31,504 bases of DNA from a virus: the IMG/VR virus record IMGVR_UViG_3300032296_003894, positions 1 to 31,504 of that record. One strand, 5' to 3'. Every line of letters begins with the position of its first letter. Position 1 is the first letter of the stretch. Positions 24,358 through 31,504 of the stretch are shown one piece after another. The notes beneath the pieces were generated by a model. It was given only the letters and a program-made list of their open reading frames with translations, searched no databases and was not told where the DNA came from. The translations under genes and the position numbers were made by a program.

Positions 24358-25218
24358 ATGGACATTAATGCTATTAAACAGAGATTGAATTCTCTACAGT
24401 CGTCCGGACAGAAAAAAGAAAAGGTCGATTATTCCAAGTACTATTGGAAACCAAAACAAGAAGGTAAGTATCAAATCCGAATTGTACCTTCAGCCCTAAA
24501 CAAAGAAAATCCATTCCAAGAAGTGTTTGTACACTACGGATTCTCTAAATTCCCTATTTATGCTTTGACCAACTGGGGTGAAAAAGATCCCATTGTTGAG
24601 TTTGCAAAACAACTTCGTGGCACAAGCGAGAAAGAAAATTGGCAATTGGCTAAGAAATTAGATCCTAAAATGCGAGTTTTTGCTCCTGTAGTTGTACGTG
24701 GTGAAGAAGACAAAGGTGTTCGCCTTTGGGAATTTGGTAAAGAGATCTATATGCAATTGCTTGGCATCGCTGAGGATGAGGATTATGGGGACTTTACAGA
24801 CATCAATGATGGTCGTGACTTTACAGTTGAAGCTGTAATGGGTGATATTGGTGGTCGTCAAGGTATCAAGTGCTCAATTCGTGTTAAACCAAAAACATCA
24901 CCACTTGGTACAGATAAAACTCAACTTAAGTCTTGGTTGACTGAACAACCTAATGTTTTAGAACTTCAAAAGAAAAATACATTTGAAGATCTTAAGAGTA
25001 TTCTAGAAAAATTCTTAAATCCTGATGCTGAAACTGAGGATGAAGAGGAAGTAGTAGCACCTGTTAAGACTGCTAATGCTGCTCCTAAAGACTTACCTTG
25101 GGAAGATGATGAGGAAGAAGAAGCACCTGCTCCTAAAGCTAAAGCTAATTATGATTTAAAAGTTACTAAAACTTCTAAAGCAGCCAAGTTTGATGCTTTG
25201 TTTGAAGACGAAGAATAA
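24358..25218 (+). CDS. gp32: Single-stranded DNA-binding protein (gp32-like)
   Basis: 286 residues (T4 gp32: 301). Residues 1-25 are a basic N-terminal arm. The core has VDYSKYYWKPKQEGKYQIRIVPS, FVHYGFSKFPIYALTNWGEKDPIVEF, VRLWEFGKEIYMQLLGIAEDEDYGDFTD and RVKPKTSPLG, the usual gp32 OB-fold landmarks. The C-terminus is strongly acidic (AETEDEEEVV, EDDEEEEAP), ending in a short KFDALFEDEE tail, the region that recruits replication partners in T4. Only one Cys is visible in the core, so the zinc-binding Cys/His cluster of T4 gp32 is missing. It coats ssDNA at forks and recombination intermediates, partnering UvsX and the helicase encoded downstream. Its own promoter candidate suits the high amounts needed. 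Confidence 0.92.
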   Translation: MDINAIKQRLNSLQSSGQKKEKVDYSKYYWKPKQEGKYQIRIVPSALNKENPFQEVFVHYGFSKFPIYALTNWGEKDPIVEFAKQLRGTSEKENWQLAKKLDPKMRVFAPVVVRGEEDKGVRLWEFGKEIYMQLLGIAEDEDYGDFTDINDGRDFTVEAVMGDIGGRQGIKCSIRVKPKTSPLGTDKTQLKSWLTEQPNVLELQKKNTFEDLKSILEKFLNPDAETEDEEEVVAPVKTANAAPKDLPWEDDEEEEAPAPKAKANYDLKVTKTSKAAKFDALFEDEE

Positions 25219-25238
25219 AAATTAATTAATAACGAATT

Positions 25239-26324
25239 ATGGCTAAAAAGAAAGAATCTTTAATGACAGCGGTCTCTGAAGAAATTAAATCAAGTTTTAA
25301 CCTTGATAAATTCAAAGAGAAAAAATTGCTTAACAGTACAGTTAAGTTTAAAGAGCAGAGATGGATCCCATTTTCAGAAGCATTACAAGATTCAACTTCA
25401 CTTCCAGGTGCAGCTATAGGTCATATTAATCTTTTAAGAGGACACAGTAATACAGGTAAAACAACAGCTTTACTTGAGTTGGCAATTAATGCCCAGAAAA
25501 TGGGCATTTTGCCTGTGTTCATTATTACAGAGATGAAATGGTCTTGGGAGCACGCTAAACAAATGGGTTTTCAAGTTGAAGATGTTGTTGATACAACAAC
25601 AGGTGAAATTGTAGATTATAAAGGTTTTTTCCTATATAATGATAGAAGTGCGTTAGGTACTATTGAAGATGTAGCAGAGTTTATAGCTGACTTGTTAGAT
25701 GAACAAAAGAAAGGTAATTTGCCTTATGATTTATGCTTCTTTTGGGATTCAATAGGGTCTATACCTTGTAAAATGAGTGTTGAAGCAAATAAAAACAATC
25801 CAATGTGGAATGCGGGCGCAATGTCACAACAATTTGGAAATTTTATTAATCAACGCTTTCCATTATCACGCAAAGAAAATTCACAATTTACAAATTCAAT
25901 GGTAGCAATTAATAAGATCTGGATCGCACCAGCTGAAAATATTTTTGCTCAACCTAAAATGAAGATGAAAAATGGTGAAACAATGTTTTTAGATGCTTCA
26001 ATTGTACTTACATTTGGTAATATTACTAATAGTGGTACTAGTAAATTGAAAGCAACTAAAGACGGTAAAGAAGTAGAATTTGCAGTTCGTACCAAAGTAT
26101 CAGTAGATAAAAACCACGTTACAGGTCTACAAACTAAAAATACAGTAGTAGCTACAGTTCATGGTTTTATCAGTGATGATAACAAAGATATAAATGAGTA
26201 TAAAAAACAACATGCTCATGAGTGGGTACATATCTTAGGAAGTCTTGATGGTATTGGTCTTACTGAGGATAAATCAGAATGGGAAGAAAGTAAAGAAAAC
26301 ATCACTTTAATTGACGAAGAATAA
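25239..26324 (+). CDS. uvsX: UvsX/RecA-type recombinase
   Basis: 361 residues (T4 UvsX: 393). Walker A GHSNTGKTT lies at residues 68-76, a canonical G....GKTT. ITEMKW (95-100) gives the probable catalytic Glu98, and LCFFWDSIGSI (165-175) is the Walker B strand with Asp170. SQQFGNFINQRFPL and STMVAINKIW-like segments follow in the ATPase core, and the C-terminus is acidic. It forms filaments on ssDNA and drives strand exchange for recombination-dependent replication and repair, displacing the gp32-like protein encoded 20 bases upstream. It is in the same operon with no promoter visible between. The acidic tail overlaps no other gene; the next ATG comes one base after the stop. Confidence 0.92.
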   Translation: MAKKKESLMTAVSEEIKSSFNLDKFKEKKLLNSTVKFKEQRWIPFSEALQDSTSLPGAAIGHINLLRGHSNTGKTTALLELAINAQKMGILPVFIITEMKWSWEHAKQMGFQVEDVVDTTTGEIVDYKGFFLYNDRSALGTIEDVAEFIADLLDEQKKGNLPYDLCFFWDSIGSIPCKMSVEANKNNPMWNAGAMSQQFGNFINQRFPLSRKENSQFTNSMVAINKIWIAPAENIFAQPKMKMKNGETMFLDASIVLTFGNITNSGTSKLKATKDGKEVEFAVRTKVSVDKNHVTGLQTKNTVVATVHGFISDDNKDINEYKKQHAHEWVHILGSLDGIGLTEDKSEWEESKENITLIDEE

Positions 26325-26325
26325 C

Positions 26326-27366
26326 ATGGATAAAAAAGATCTGTTTAAGTTACTGGACAATATTCAACCTGGTAACGAACCTGGAAAAGCAACATTTAAT
26401 AAGCATGATAGGGTTCTTATCATTGATGGATTGAATTTGTTTTTAAGAAACTTTGCAGTCATAAACTATGTTAACCCAGATGGTGTTCACATTGGAGGAT
26501 TAGGAGGATTTTTACGTTCATTAAGTTTTTTAATTAACCAAAATACCCCTACCTCTGTGTATATTGTATTTGATGGAGTTGGTTCAACCATAAACAGGAA
26601 GAACCTTCTCCCCGAATACAAATCAGGACGTAATCTTTCTAGAGTAAACAGAAGTTCTACATTTGATGATATAGATGAAGAAAATGAATCTAAAGTAAAT
26701 CAAATATCTAGACTTATTCATTATTTAAGGTGTTTACCCGTTAAACTCATTTCACTCGACAAAGTCGAGGCAGATGACATTATAGCGTATTTATCCAGCT
26801 ATATGTCCACAGAATATAACTCTAAATGTACTATAGTATCAGCAGATAAAGATTTTTTGCAATTAGTAGATGAAAATATTACTGTTTACAGCCCAATTGC
26901 TAAAGAATACTATACTCCAAAATTAGTGAAAGAAAAATTTGGATTACCTGCTAAAAATTTTATATTATATAAGACATTAATGGGTGATAATTCGGATAAA
27001 GTACCCGGATTGAAAGGATTAGGCCCTAAAAAGTTATTTAAATTCTTCCCAGAGTTGCAAGAAGAAATATCTTTGGATGATTTGTATAATATTTGTGAAA
27101 ATAAGTATAAAGATAATGTTATATACTCAAAATTTATATTTGAATATGAAACATTACAAAAACATTATAAGTTAATGGATTTAAGTAATCCATTAGTTGA
27201 TAATGTAGAGAAAAAATATATAGAAAATATTACTTTATTACCATCTGAAAAGATAAAGGTAACAGAATTTTTAAAGATGTATAATGAAGACAAATTAGGA
27301 CATACATTAAAAAATGTAGAGTTTTGGATTAGAAGCACATTTACAACATTAAGTAGTTTTAAATAA
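26326..27366 (+). CDS. 5'-3' exonuclease / flap endonuclease (T4 RNase H-like)
   Basis: Start taken at ATG 26326, one base after the uvsX stop; a TTG at 26311 would overlap uvsX and adds nothing conserved. 346 residues. The FEN/PIN metal-binding acidic residues are all present: VLIIDGLN (Asp34), IVFDG (Asp83), VEADDI (Glu148, Asp150, Asp151), VSADKD (Asp174, Asp176) and MGDNSDKVPG (Asp221, Asp224). GLKGLGPKK is the helix-3-turn-helix DNA grip. It removes RNA primers and flaps during lagging-strand synthesis, working with the helicase encoded downstream and the gp32-like protein. Residues 100-120 form a charged insertion at the expected helical arch. T4 RNase H is 305 residues, so the size fits. 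Confidence 0.9.
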   Translation: MDKKDLFKLLDNIQPGNEPGKATFNKHDRVLIIDGLNLFLRNFAVINYVNPDGVHIGGLGGFLRSLSFLINQNTPTSVYIVFDGVGSTINRKNLLPEYKSGRNLSRVNRSSTFDDIDEENESKVNQISRLIHYLRCLPVKLISLDKVEADDIIAYLSSYMSTEYNSKCTIVSADKDFLQLVDENITVYSPIAKEYYTPKLVKEKFGLPAKNFILYKTLMGDNSDKVPGLKGLGPKKLFKFFPELQEEISLDDLYNICENKYKDNVIYSKFIFEYETLQKHYKLMDLSNPLVDNVEKKYIENITLLPSEKIKVTEFLKMYNEDKLGHTLKNVEFWIRSTFTTLSSFK

Positions 27367-27374
27367 AATAAGTT

Positions 27375-28739
27375 ATGACATTAAGTACATTGGCACAGTA
27401 TGGAACACACTTCCAGACTAAGGTTTTATCTTCCTTATTAACACATAAAGAGTTTTTAGTTAACATACATGATATTCTAAGTGAAGAATATTTTGATAAC
27501 AGTGCTCACAAGTGGATTATAAGTGAAATCTTAAAATACTATGAAAAGTATCATACTGTTCCTAGTATGGAGATATTAAAAGTTGAAGTTAAAAAATTAG
27601 AAAACGAAGTATTACAAGTATCAGTTAAAGAACAACTTAAAGAAGCTTATAAAGCATCAGATGATGATTTAGCTTATGTTGAAGAAGAATTTTCTAACTT
27701 CTGTAAAAACCAACAACTTAAAAAAGCACTATTAACATCTGTAGATTTATTGAAAGCAGGTGACTATGATTCAATTAGAGGATTAGTTGATAATGCTTTA
27801 AAAGCAGGTGGTGATAAGAATTTAGGATTAGAATACAGCAAAGATATTGAAACACGATATAGAGAAGAACATCGTATTGCTATTCCTACACCTTGGGATA
27901 TGTTTAACAACTTAATGCAAGGTGGATTAGGTAGTGGAGATTTTGGATTAATATTTGGTAACCCAGGTGGTGGTAAATCATGGACATTGATTGCTCTAGG
28001 TGGTATGGCTGTTGAGTTAGGATATAATGTAGTACACTATACACTTGAGTTAGGTGAAGATTATGTTGGTAGACGATATGATGCTTTCTTTACAGGCATA
28101 CCTGTAAATGAAATTTTAAAACATAAAGACAAAGTTGAATCAGTTATTACTCAATTATCCGGACAGCTAGTAGTTAAAGAGTACTCACCTGGTAAAGCAT
28201 CAATCTCAACACTAGAAGCGCATATTCAGAAATGTATTGATCAAGGTTTTAAACCTGATTTGATTATTATTGACTATGTAGATCTTCTTCGTTCAAAGAA
28301 AAATAATCGTGAACGTAAAGATGAAATAGATGATATTTATTTGAGCACAAAGGGTTTAGCTCGTGAGTTAAAAGTTCCAGTTTGGAGTGTATCACAAGTA
28401 AACCGTGCTGGAGCCAAAGATGATATCATCGAGGGTGATAAAGCCGCAGGTAGCTATGACAAAATCATGATTACGGATGTGGCTATTTCTCTCTCACGTA
28501 AAAAAGAAGATAAAGTGAAAGGTACAGGTAGATTTCATATAATGAAAAATAGATATGGCATGGATGGTTTAACATTCGGTGCTAAAATTGACACATCTAC
28601 AGGTCATATGGAAATCTTTGACAATTATGATGATGATCCAGATCAATATACTCCATCAAAACCCGTTAATGAATTTAGTGCTATTAACAATCTAGACAGA
28701 GATGTTCTTCAGCAAAAATTCTTTGAATTAAGCAAATAA
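27375..28739 (+). CDS. gp41: Replicative DnaB-type helicase (gp41-like)
   Basis: 454 residues (T4 gp41: 475). An N-terminal helical domain, residues 1-150, is of DnaB type (LLTHKEFLVNIHDILSEEYF...). The RecA-like motor has Walker A GNPGGGKS (195-202), H1a YTLELGEDYVGRRYDA with Glu225, Walker B LIIIDYVDLL (Asp300), H3 VWSVSQVNRAG (Gln341), and H4 IMKNRYG with a probable arginine finger Arg393. A ring of this protein unwinds the fork 5'-3' and recruits primase. No primase gene is visible within the window, so it must lie elsewhere. The ATG follows AATAAGTT eight bases after the nuclease stop. Last gene of the gp32 operon. Confidence 0.93.
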   Translation: MTLSTLAQYGTHFQTKVLSSLLTHKEFLVNIHDILSEEYFDNSAHKWIISEILKYYEKYHTVPSMEILKVEVKKLENEVLQVSVKEQLKEAYKASDDDLAYVEEEFSNFCKNQQLKKALLTSVDLLKAGDYDSIRGLVDNALKAGGDKNLGLEYSKDIETRYREEHRIAIPTPWDMFNNLMQGGLGSGDFGLIFGNPGGGKSWTLIALGGMAVELGYNVVHYTLELGEDYVGRRYDAFFTGIPVNEILKHKDKVESVITQLSGQLVVKEYSPGKASISTLEAHIQKCIDQGFKPDLIIIDYVDLLRSKKNNRERKDEIDDIYLSTKGLARELKVPVWSVSQVNRAGAKDDIIEGDKAAGSYDKIMITDVAISLSRKKEDKVKGTGRFHIMKNRYGMDGLTFGAKIDTSTGHMEIFDNYDDDPDQYTPSKPVNEFSAINNLDRDVLQQKFFELSK

Positions 28740-28752
28740 TTTATTATATTAG
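28723..28752 (+). promoter_or_regulatory. Promoter candidate before nrdB, possibly giving a leaderless mRNA
   Basis: TTG at 28723-28725 inside the helicase's end, 19-base spacer, TATATTAG at 28745-28752. The nrdB ATG is at 28757, so transcription starting about 7 bases after the centre of TATATTAG would begin at or next to the start codon. AGGAG at 28751-28755 is only one base from the ATG, too close for a normal Shine-Dalgarno. Confidence 0.45.
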
Positions 28753-28756
28753 GAGT

Positions 28757-29707
28757 ATGATTACCGACGCAAGAAATTACTATAAACCATTTGAGTACCA
28801 AACTGCATTTGATTTTTATAAGGATCAACACAGAGCACATTGGTTAGCAGATGAAGTCCCACTCGCTTCAGATTTGAACGATTGGAAATTAAAATTAACA
28901 GAACCCGAAAAGAGTTTAATTGGAAACATATTAAAATCATTCGCTCAAACAGAAGTACATGTCAATGATTATTGGTCAACAAAAGTATCAGTTTGGTTTC
29001 CAAAACCCGAAATACAAGCTATGGCTCGTGTATTTGCTGATTTTGAAAGCATCCATGCTGAGGCTTACGCTCGATTAAATGAAGAATTAGGTTTAGATAA
29101 CTTTAAAGCATTTTTAGAAGACGAAGCATCTAAAGCTAAAATTGAACGCTTAATTGAAACACCAGGCGAAACAATAGAAGATAGAGCTGTATCATTAGCT
29201 ATATTTTCAGCATTTACTGAGGGTGTAAATTTGTTTTCTTCGTTTGCTGTGTTAATGAGTTTTCAATTAAGAAATTTAATGAAAGGTACAGGTCAGATTG
29301 TAGAGTGGAGTGTTAGAGATGAATCATTACATTCAAAAGCAGGTTGCTGGTTATTTAGAACACTACTAGAGGAACAACCCGAATTAAACACTGATGAGTT
29401 AAGAGAAAAAATAATTGAAGCATGTCATTTATCAGTACAATTAGAATTTGATTTTATTGATAAAGCGTTTGAGATGGGTAGTGTTGAAGGTTTAAATAAA
29501 AATCAATTGAAAAACTTTATTAAAGCCCGCGCTAATGAAAAAATGATTGAATTAGGCTATAAAGCAATTTATAATGATATTGATCCTAACCTTTTAAAAC
29601 AAATAGAATGGTTTGGACATTTAACATCAGGTAAAACACAACAAGATTTCTTTGCTGGTAGAGTAACTAATTACTCAAAATCAACAGCAGATTGGGATGA
29701 TTTATAA
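28757..29707 (+). CDS. nrdB: Ribonucleotide reductase class I, small (radical) subunit NrdB
   Basis: 316 residues. The di-metal ligand pattern is clear: E66 (in QTEVHVNDYW), E97 and H100 with the radical-site tyrosine Y104 (FESIHAEAY, matching E..H...Y of E. coli E115/H118/Y122), E155 (FTEGVNLF), and E189 and H192 (DESLH). At the position of E. coli D84 I align Glu66 rather than Asp; this depends on a by-eye alignment. The C-terminal tail, SKSTADWDDL, is the flexible peptide that docks on NrdA. The enzyme makes deoxynucleotides for phage replication. It has its own promoter candidate, and nrdA follows after one inserted gene. Confidence 0.95.
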   Translation: MITDARNYYKPFEYQTAFDFYKDQHRAHWLADEVPLASDLNDWKLKLTEPEKSLIGNILKSFAQTEVHVNDYWSTKVSVWFPKPEIQAMARVFADFESIHAEAYARLNEELGLDNFKAFLEDEASKAKIERLIETPGETIEDRAVSLAIFSAFTEGVNLFSSFAVLMSFQLRNLMKGTGQIVEWSVRDESLHSKAGCWLFRTLLEEQPELNTDELREKIIEACHLSVQLEFDFIDKAFEMGSVEGLNKNQLKNFIKARANEKMIELGYKAIYNDIDPNLLKQIEWFGHLTSGKTQQDFFAGRVTNYSKSTADWDDL

Positions 29708-29718
29708 AACACGCAACT

Positions 29719-30249
29719 ATGATAAAATTAATTGATTTATTAAATGAAGGTAAACAAGTAGGCAATTTATATCATTTTACATATCTTTCAAGTGTGTCTA
29801 GCATACATGAAAAAGGTATAAGATTTGCTCCTAATAACTCATATCTACCAAAACATGAAGGTATGTTTTATATAGCTACTACAAGAGATCATACGGGACA
29901 TAACTTTGTCAAAGGAAGTGAATTTGTAGTTAGGATTACATTAGATGGCGATAAAATATCAGAACATTATTCAATAGAACCTATTAATCAAAATTATTTG
30001 ATGGCTAAAGACGCTGGTATAGATAATAATTGGCCGTCTGCTAAAGATATATATTATGAAGAAAGAATATGGTCATCAAAAGAAGGATACCTTGATCCAA
30101 AATATATAATTAAAATGGAGACTATTATTCCTGAAAGTGAAATAAAAAGACAACTTGATTGGGCTAAAGAAGATAGTAGAAGAAAACTTTACTTTAATGA
30201 TGATATATTTAAATATATTAATTTTGTTCAAGATTTTAAAAATAAATAA
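29719..30249 (+). CDS. ADP-ribosyltransferase-like protein, candidate head-packaged effector
   Basis: 176 residues. After the N-terminal peptide MIKLIDLLNEG, residues 17-34 read NLYHFTYLSSVSSIHEKGI, the first strand and helix of KptA/DarT-like ADP-ribosyltransferase folds (yHfT....l.sI...Gi). FYIATTRDH (50-58) would be the second strand with Tyr51, and YYEERIW (112-118) the region with a catalytic Glu, so an H-Y-E type triad (His19, Tyr51, Glu114 or 115) is plausible. The N-terminal peptide resembles the capsid-targeting leaders of T4 internal head proteins, and LNE|G fits the prohead protease rule (L/I)-x-E. It sits between nrdB (11 bases upstream) and nrdA (adjacent). An effector role is inference; fold assignment moderate. 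Confidence 0.6.
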   Translation: MIKLIDLLNEGKQVGNLYHFTYLSSVSSIHEKGIRFAPNNSYLPKHEGMFYIATTRDHTGHNFVKGSEFVVRITLDGDKISEHYSIEPINQNYLMAKDAGIDNNWPSAKDIYYEERIWSSKEGYLDPKYIIKMETIIPESEIKRQLDWAKEDSRRKLYFNDDIFKYINFVQDFKNK

Positions 30250-31504
30250 ATGAGTATACAAGTGGATTCAACAAATTGGATTAAGGGAAAACACTATCCT
30301 GAATGGATGGATGAGATTGCAGTAAGTATGATTTCAAAAGGTTATTTATTACCTGATGAAGATGTATTTGACGCATATAAAAGAGTAAGCAAATTTGCTG
30401 CTCGTCGTTTACGCCGTAAAGATTTACAACCATTCTTTTATGAGGCAATGGTTAAAAATTGGTTATGCTTAGCATCACCTGTACTATCAAACATGGGTAC
30501 TGAACGTGGAATGCCTATTTCATGTTTTGGTATTGATGTAGGCGACAGTATTGAAGGTATTGCTGATGCTAACTCAGAACTAATGAGATTATCATCTCAA
30601 GGTGGAGGTGTTGGTATTGGTGTGTCTCGTATTAGAGGGCGAGGTAAAACCATTAGAGATAATGGAGTATCAGAAGGTGTTGTTCCGTGGTGTAAGATTT
30701 ATGACTCTACAATTTTAGCTACTAATCAAGGTAGTGTTCGTAGAGGAGCAGCATCTGTTAACCTAAATATTAACCACCCAGACATTGAAGAATTCTTACA
30801 GATTCGTAGACCAAAAGGTGATGTTAACAGACAATGTTTAAATCTTCATCAATGTGTTGTTATTGATGATGAATTTATGAATAAACTTGAGAATAAAGAT
30901 CCTAAATCATTAAAGATTTGGGGTGAGATTCTTAAAACACGTCTTGAGACAGGTGAACCTTATATTATGTTTGAGGATAACATTAATAATGCTAATCCTG
31001 AAGCATATAAGAAGAATAATTTGCATGTCTCAATGACTAACATTTGTACTGAGATTGCTCTTTATACTGATGAATTACATTCATTTATTTGTTGCTTATC
31101 ATCTTTAAATTTAGCTCGTTGGGAAGAATGGAAGGACTATAAGTTTGAGAATGAAATGACATTACCTGAATTAGCTTGTTGGTTTTTAGAAGGTGTGCTT
31201 CAAGAATTTATTGATAGAGCCAAAAACATCAAATTCATGGAAAACACAGTTCGTTCTGCCACTAAAGGTAGAGCGATTGGAGTTGGTGTTTTAGGTTGGC
31301 ATACTTTCTTACAACAAAAAGGATTACCATTTGTAGGTATTCAAGCGAATTCTTATACAAGAATAATGTTTGATTTTATTGAAAAAGAAGTGTTAAAAGC
31401 ATCTCGCGCTCAAGCAGAATTATATGGTGAACCAGAATGGTGTAAGGGTACAGGTTTAAGACATACCCACCACTTAGCTATTGCACCAACAGTTTCTAAT
31501 GCTC
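30250..31504 (+). CDS. nrdA: Ribonucleotide reductase class I, large (catalytic) subunit NrdA, cut by the window end
   Basis: The ATG follows the upstream TAA directly, and about 418 residues are visible before the window ends with the frame still open. Active-site landmarks: MPISCFGID (Cys about residue 92, the C225 equivalent of the redox pair), SSQGGGVGIGVSRIRG, GSVRRGAASVNLNINHPDIEEF, NICTEIAL (Asn, Cys, Glu about 264-268; Cys is the thiyl-radical residue) and ICCLSSLNLA (second redox cysteine, about 282). The N-terminus goes straight into the catalytic domain, so the regulatory ATP-cone of E. coli NrdA is absent and dATP feedback inhibition through it should be lost. It works with NrdB encoded just upstream. 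The C-terminal portion lies outside the window. Confidence 0.95.
   Translation, partial: MSIQVDSTNWIKGKHYPEWMDEIAVSMISKGYLLPDEDVFDAYKRVSKFAARRLRRKDLQPFFYEAMVKNWLCLASPVLSNMGTERGMPISCFGIDVGDSIEGIADANSELMRLSSQGGGVGIGVSRIRGRGKTIRDNGVSEGVVPWCKIYDSTILATNQGSVRRGAASVNLNINHPDIEEFLQIRRPKGDVNRQCLNLHQCVVIDDEFMNKLENKDPKSLKIWGEILKTRLETGEPYIMFEDNINNANPEAYKKNNLHVSMTNICTEIALYTDELHSFICCLSSLNLARWEEWKDYKFENEMTLPELACWFLEGVLQEFIDRAKNIKFMENTVRSATKGRAIGVGVLGWHTFLQQKGLPFVGIQANSYTRIMFDFIEKEVLKASRAQAELYGEPEWCKGTGLRHTHHLAIAPTVSNA

Noticed and set aside
26311-26325. TTG start at 26311 for the flap endonuclease gene
   Set aside because: ATG at 26326 follows the uvsX stop by one base and precedes all recognisable content; the extra five residues come from overlap with uvsX.

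Overview
The window is a stretch of a large, AT-rich, T4-type contractile-tailed phage (myovirus). Every convincing gene lies on the + strand. They are packed with 1-8 base overlaps or short gaps, and no gene-free stretch exceeds about 125 bases. No integrase, tRNA, CRISPR array or bacterial housekeeping gene is visible, so this looks like a lytic phage genome or contig rather than a prophage. The likely host is a Bacteroidetes/Flavobacteriia-type bacterium. This is an inference from the lack of Shine-Dalgarno sequences before almost all starts and from TTG-N19/20-TATATTA promoter-like sequences resembling the Bacteroidetes -33/-7 pattern.

Layout: (1) 1-408 is the tail end of an unrecognised protein. 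(2) 424-8399 is the host-recognition module: two fibre proteins with a common C-terminal domain, a 51-residue mini-protein, two paralogous glycine-rich adhesin-like proteins that share the mini-protein's module, and a small unknown. (3) 8422-12107 holds a coiled-coil protein, tail sheath, tail tube, the only strong terminator, and a gp26-like baseplate hub protein whose 3' end overlaps an ORF lacking a usable ATG. (4) 12133-22482 holds the tape measure, a 58-residue protein, a tube-cap/initiator-like protein, a LysM-like gp53, a hub protein with a C-terminal murein-degrading domain, and a conserved structural protein. The order 26 - (51 position) - 29 - 48/54 - 53 - 5 follows T4. (5) 22529-31504 is the DNA metabolism module: a short divergent family-A-type polymerase, an unknown, gp32-like ssDNA-binding protein, UvsX recombinase, RNase H/FEN-type nuclease, DnaB-type helicase, and NrdB and NrdA (cut by the window end) with an ADP-ribosyltransferase-like gene inserted between them.

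Two regulatory vocabularies appear. The structural half carries a repeated AATATTTATAA motif between transcription blocks. The replication half carries TTG-N19/20-TATATTA before the polymerase, gp32 and nrdB genes. The most interesting points are a possible RF2-like +1 frameshift (CTT TAA T) joining the gp26-like gene to the next ORF, a candidate head-packaged ADP-ribosyltransferase with a prohead-protease-like cleavage site, a family-A polymerase with a degenerate exonuclease region, a tape measure built from three ~180-residue repeats, and a fibre with 19 uninterrupted hexapeptides encoded by scrambled serine codons.
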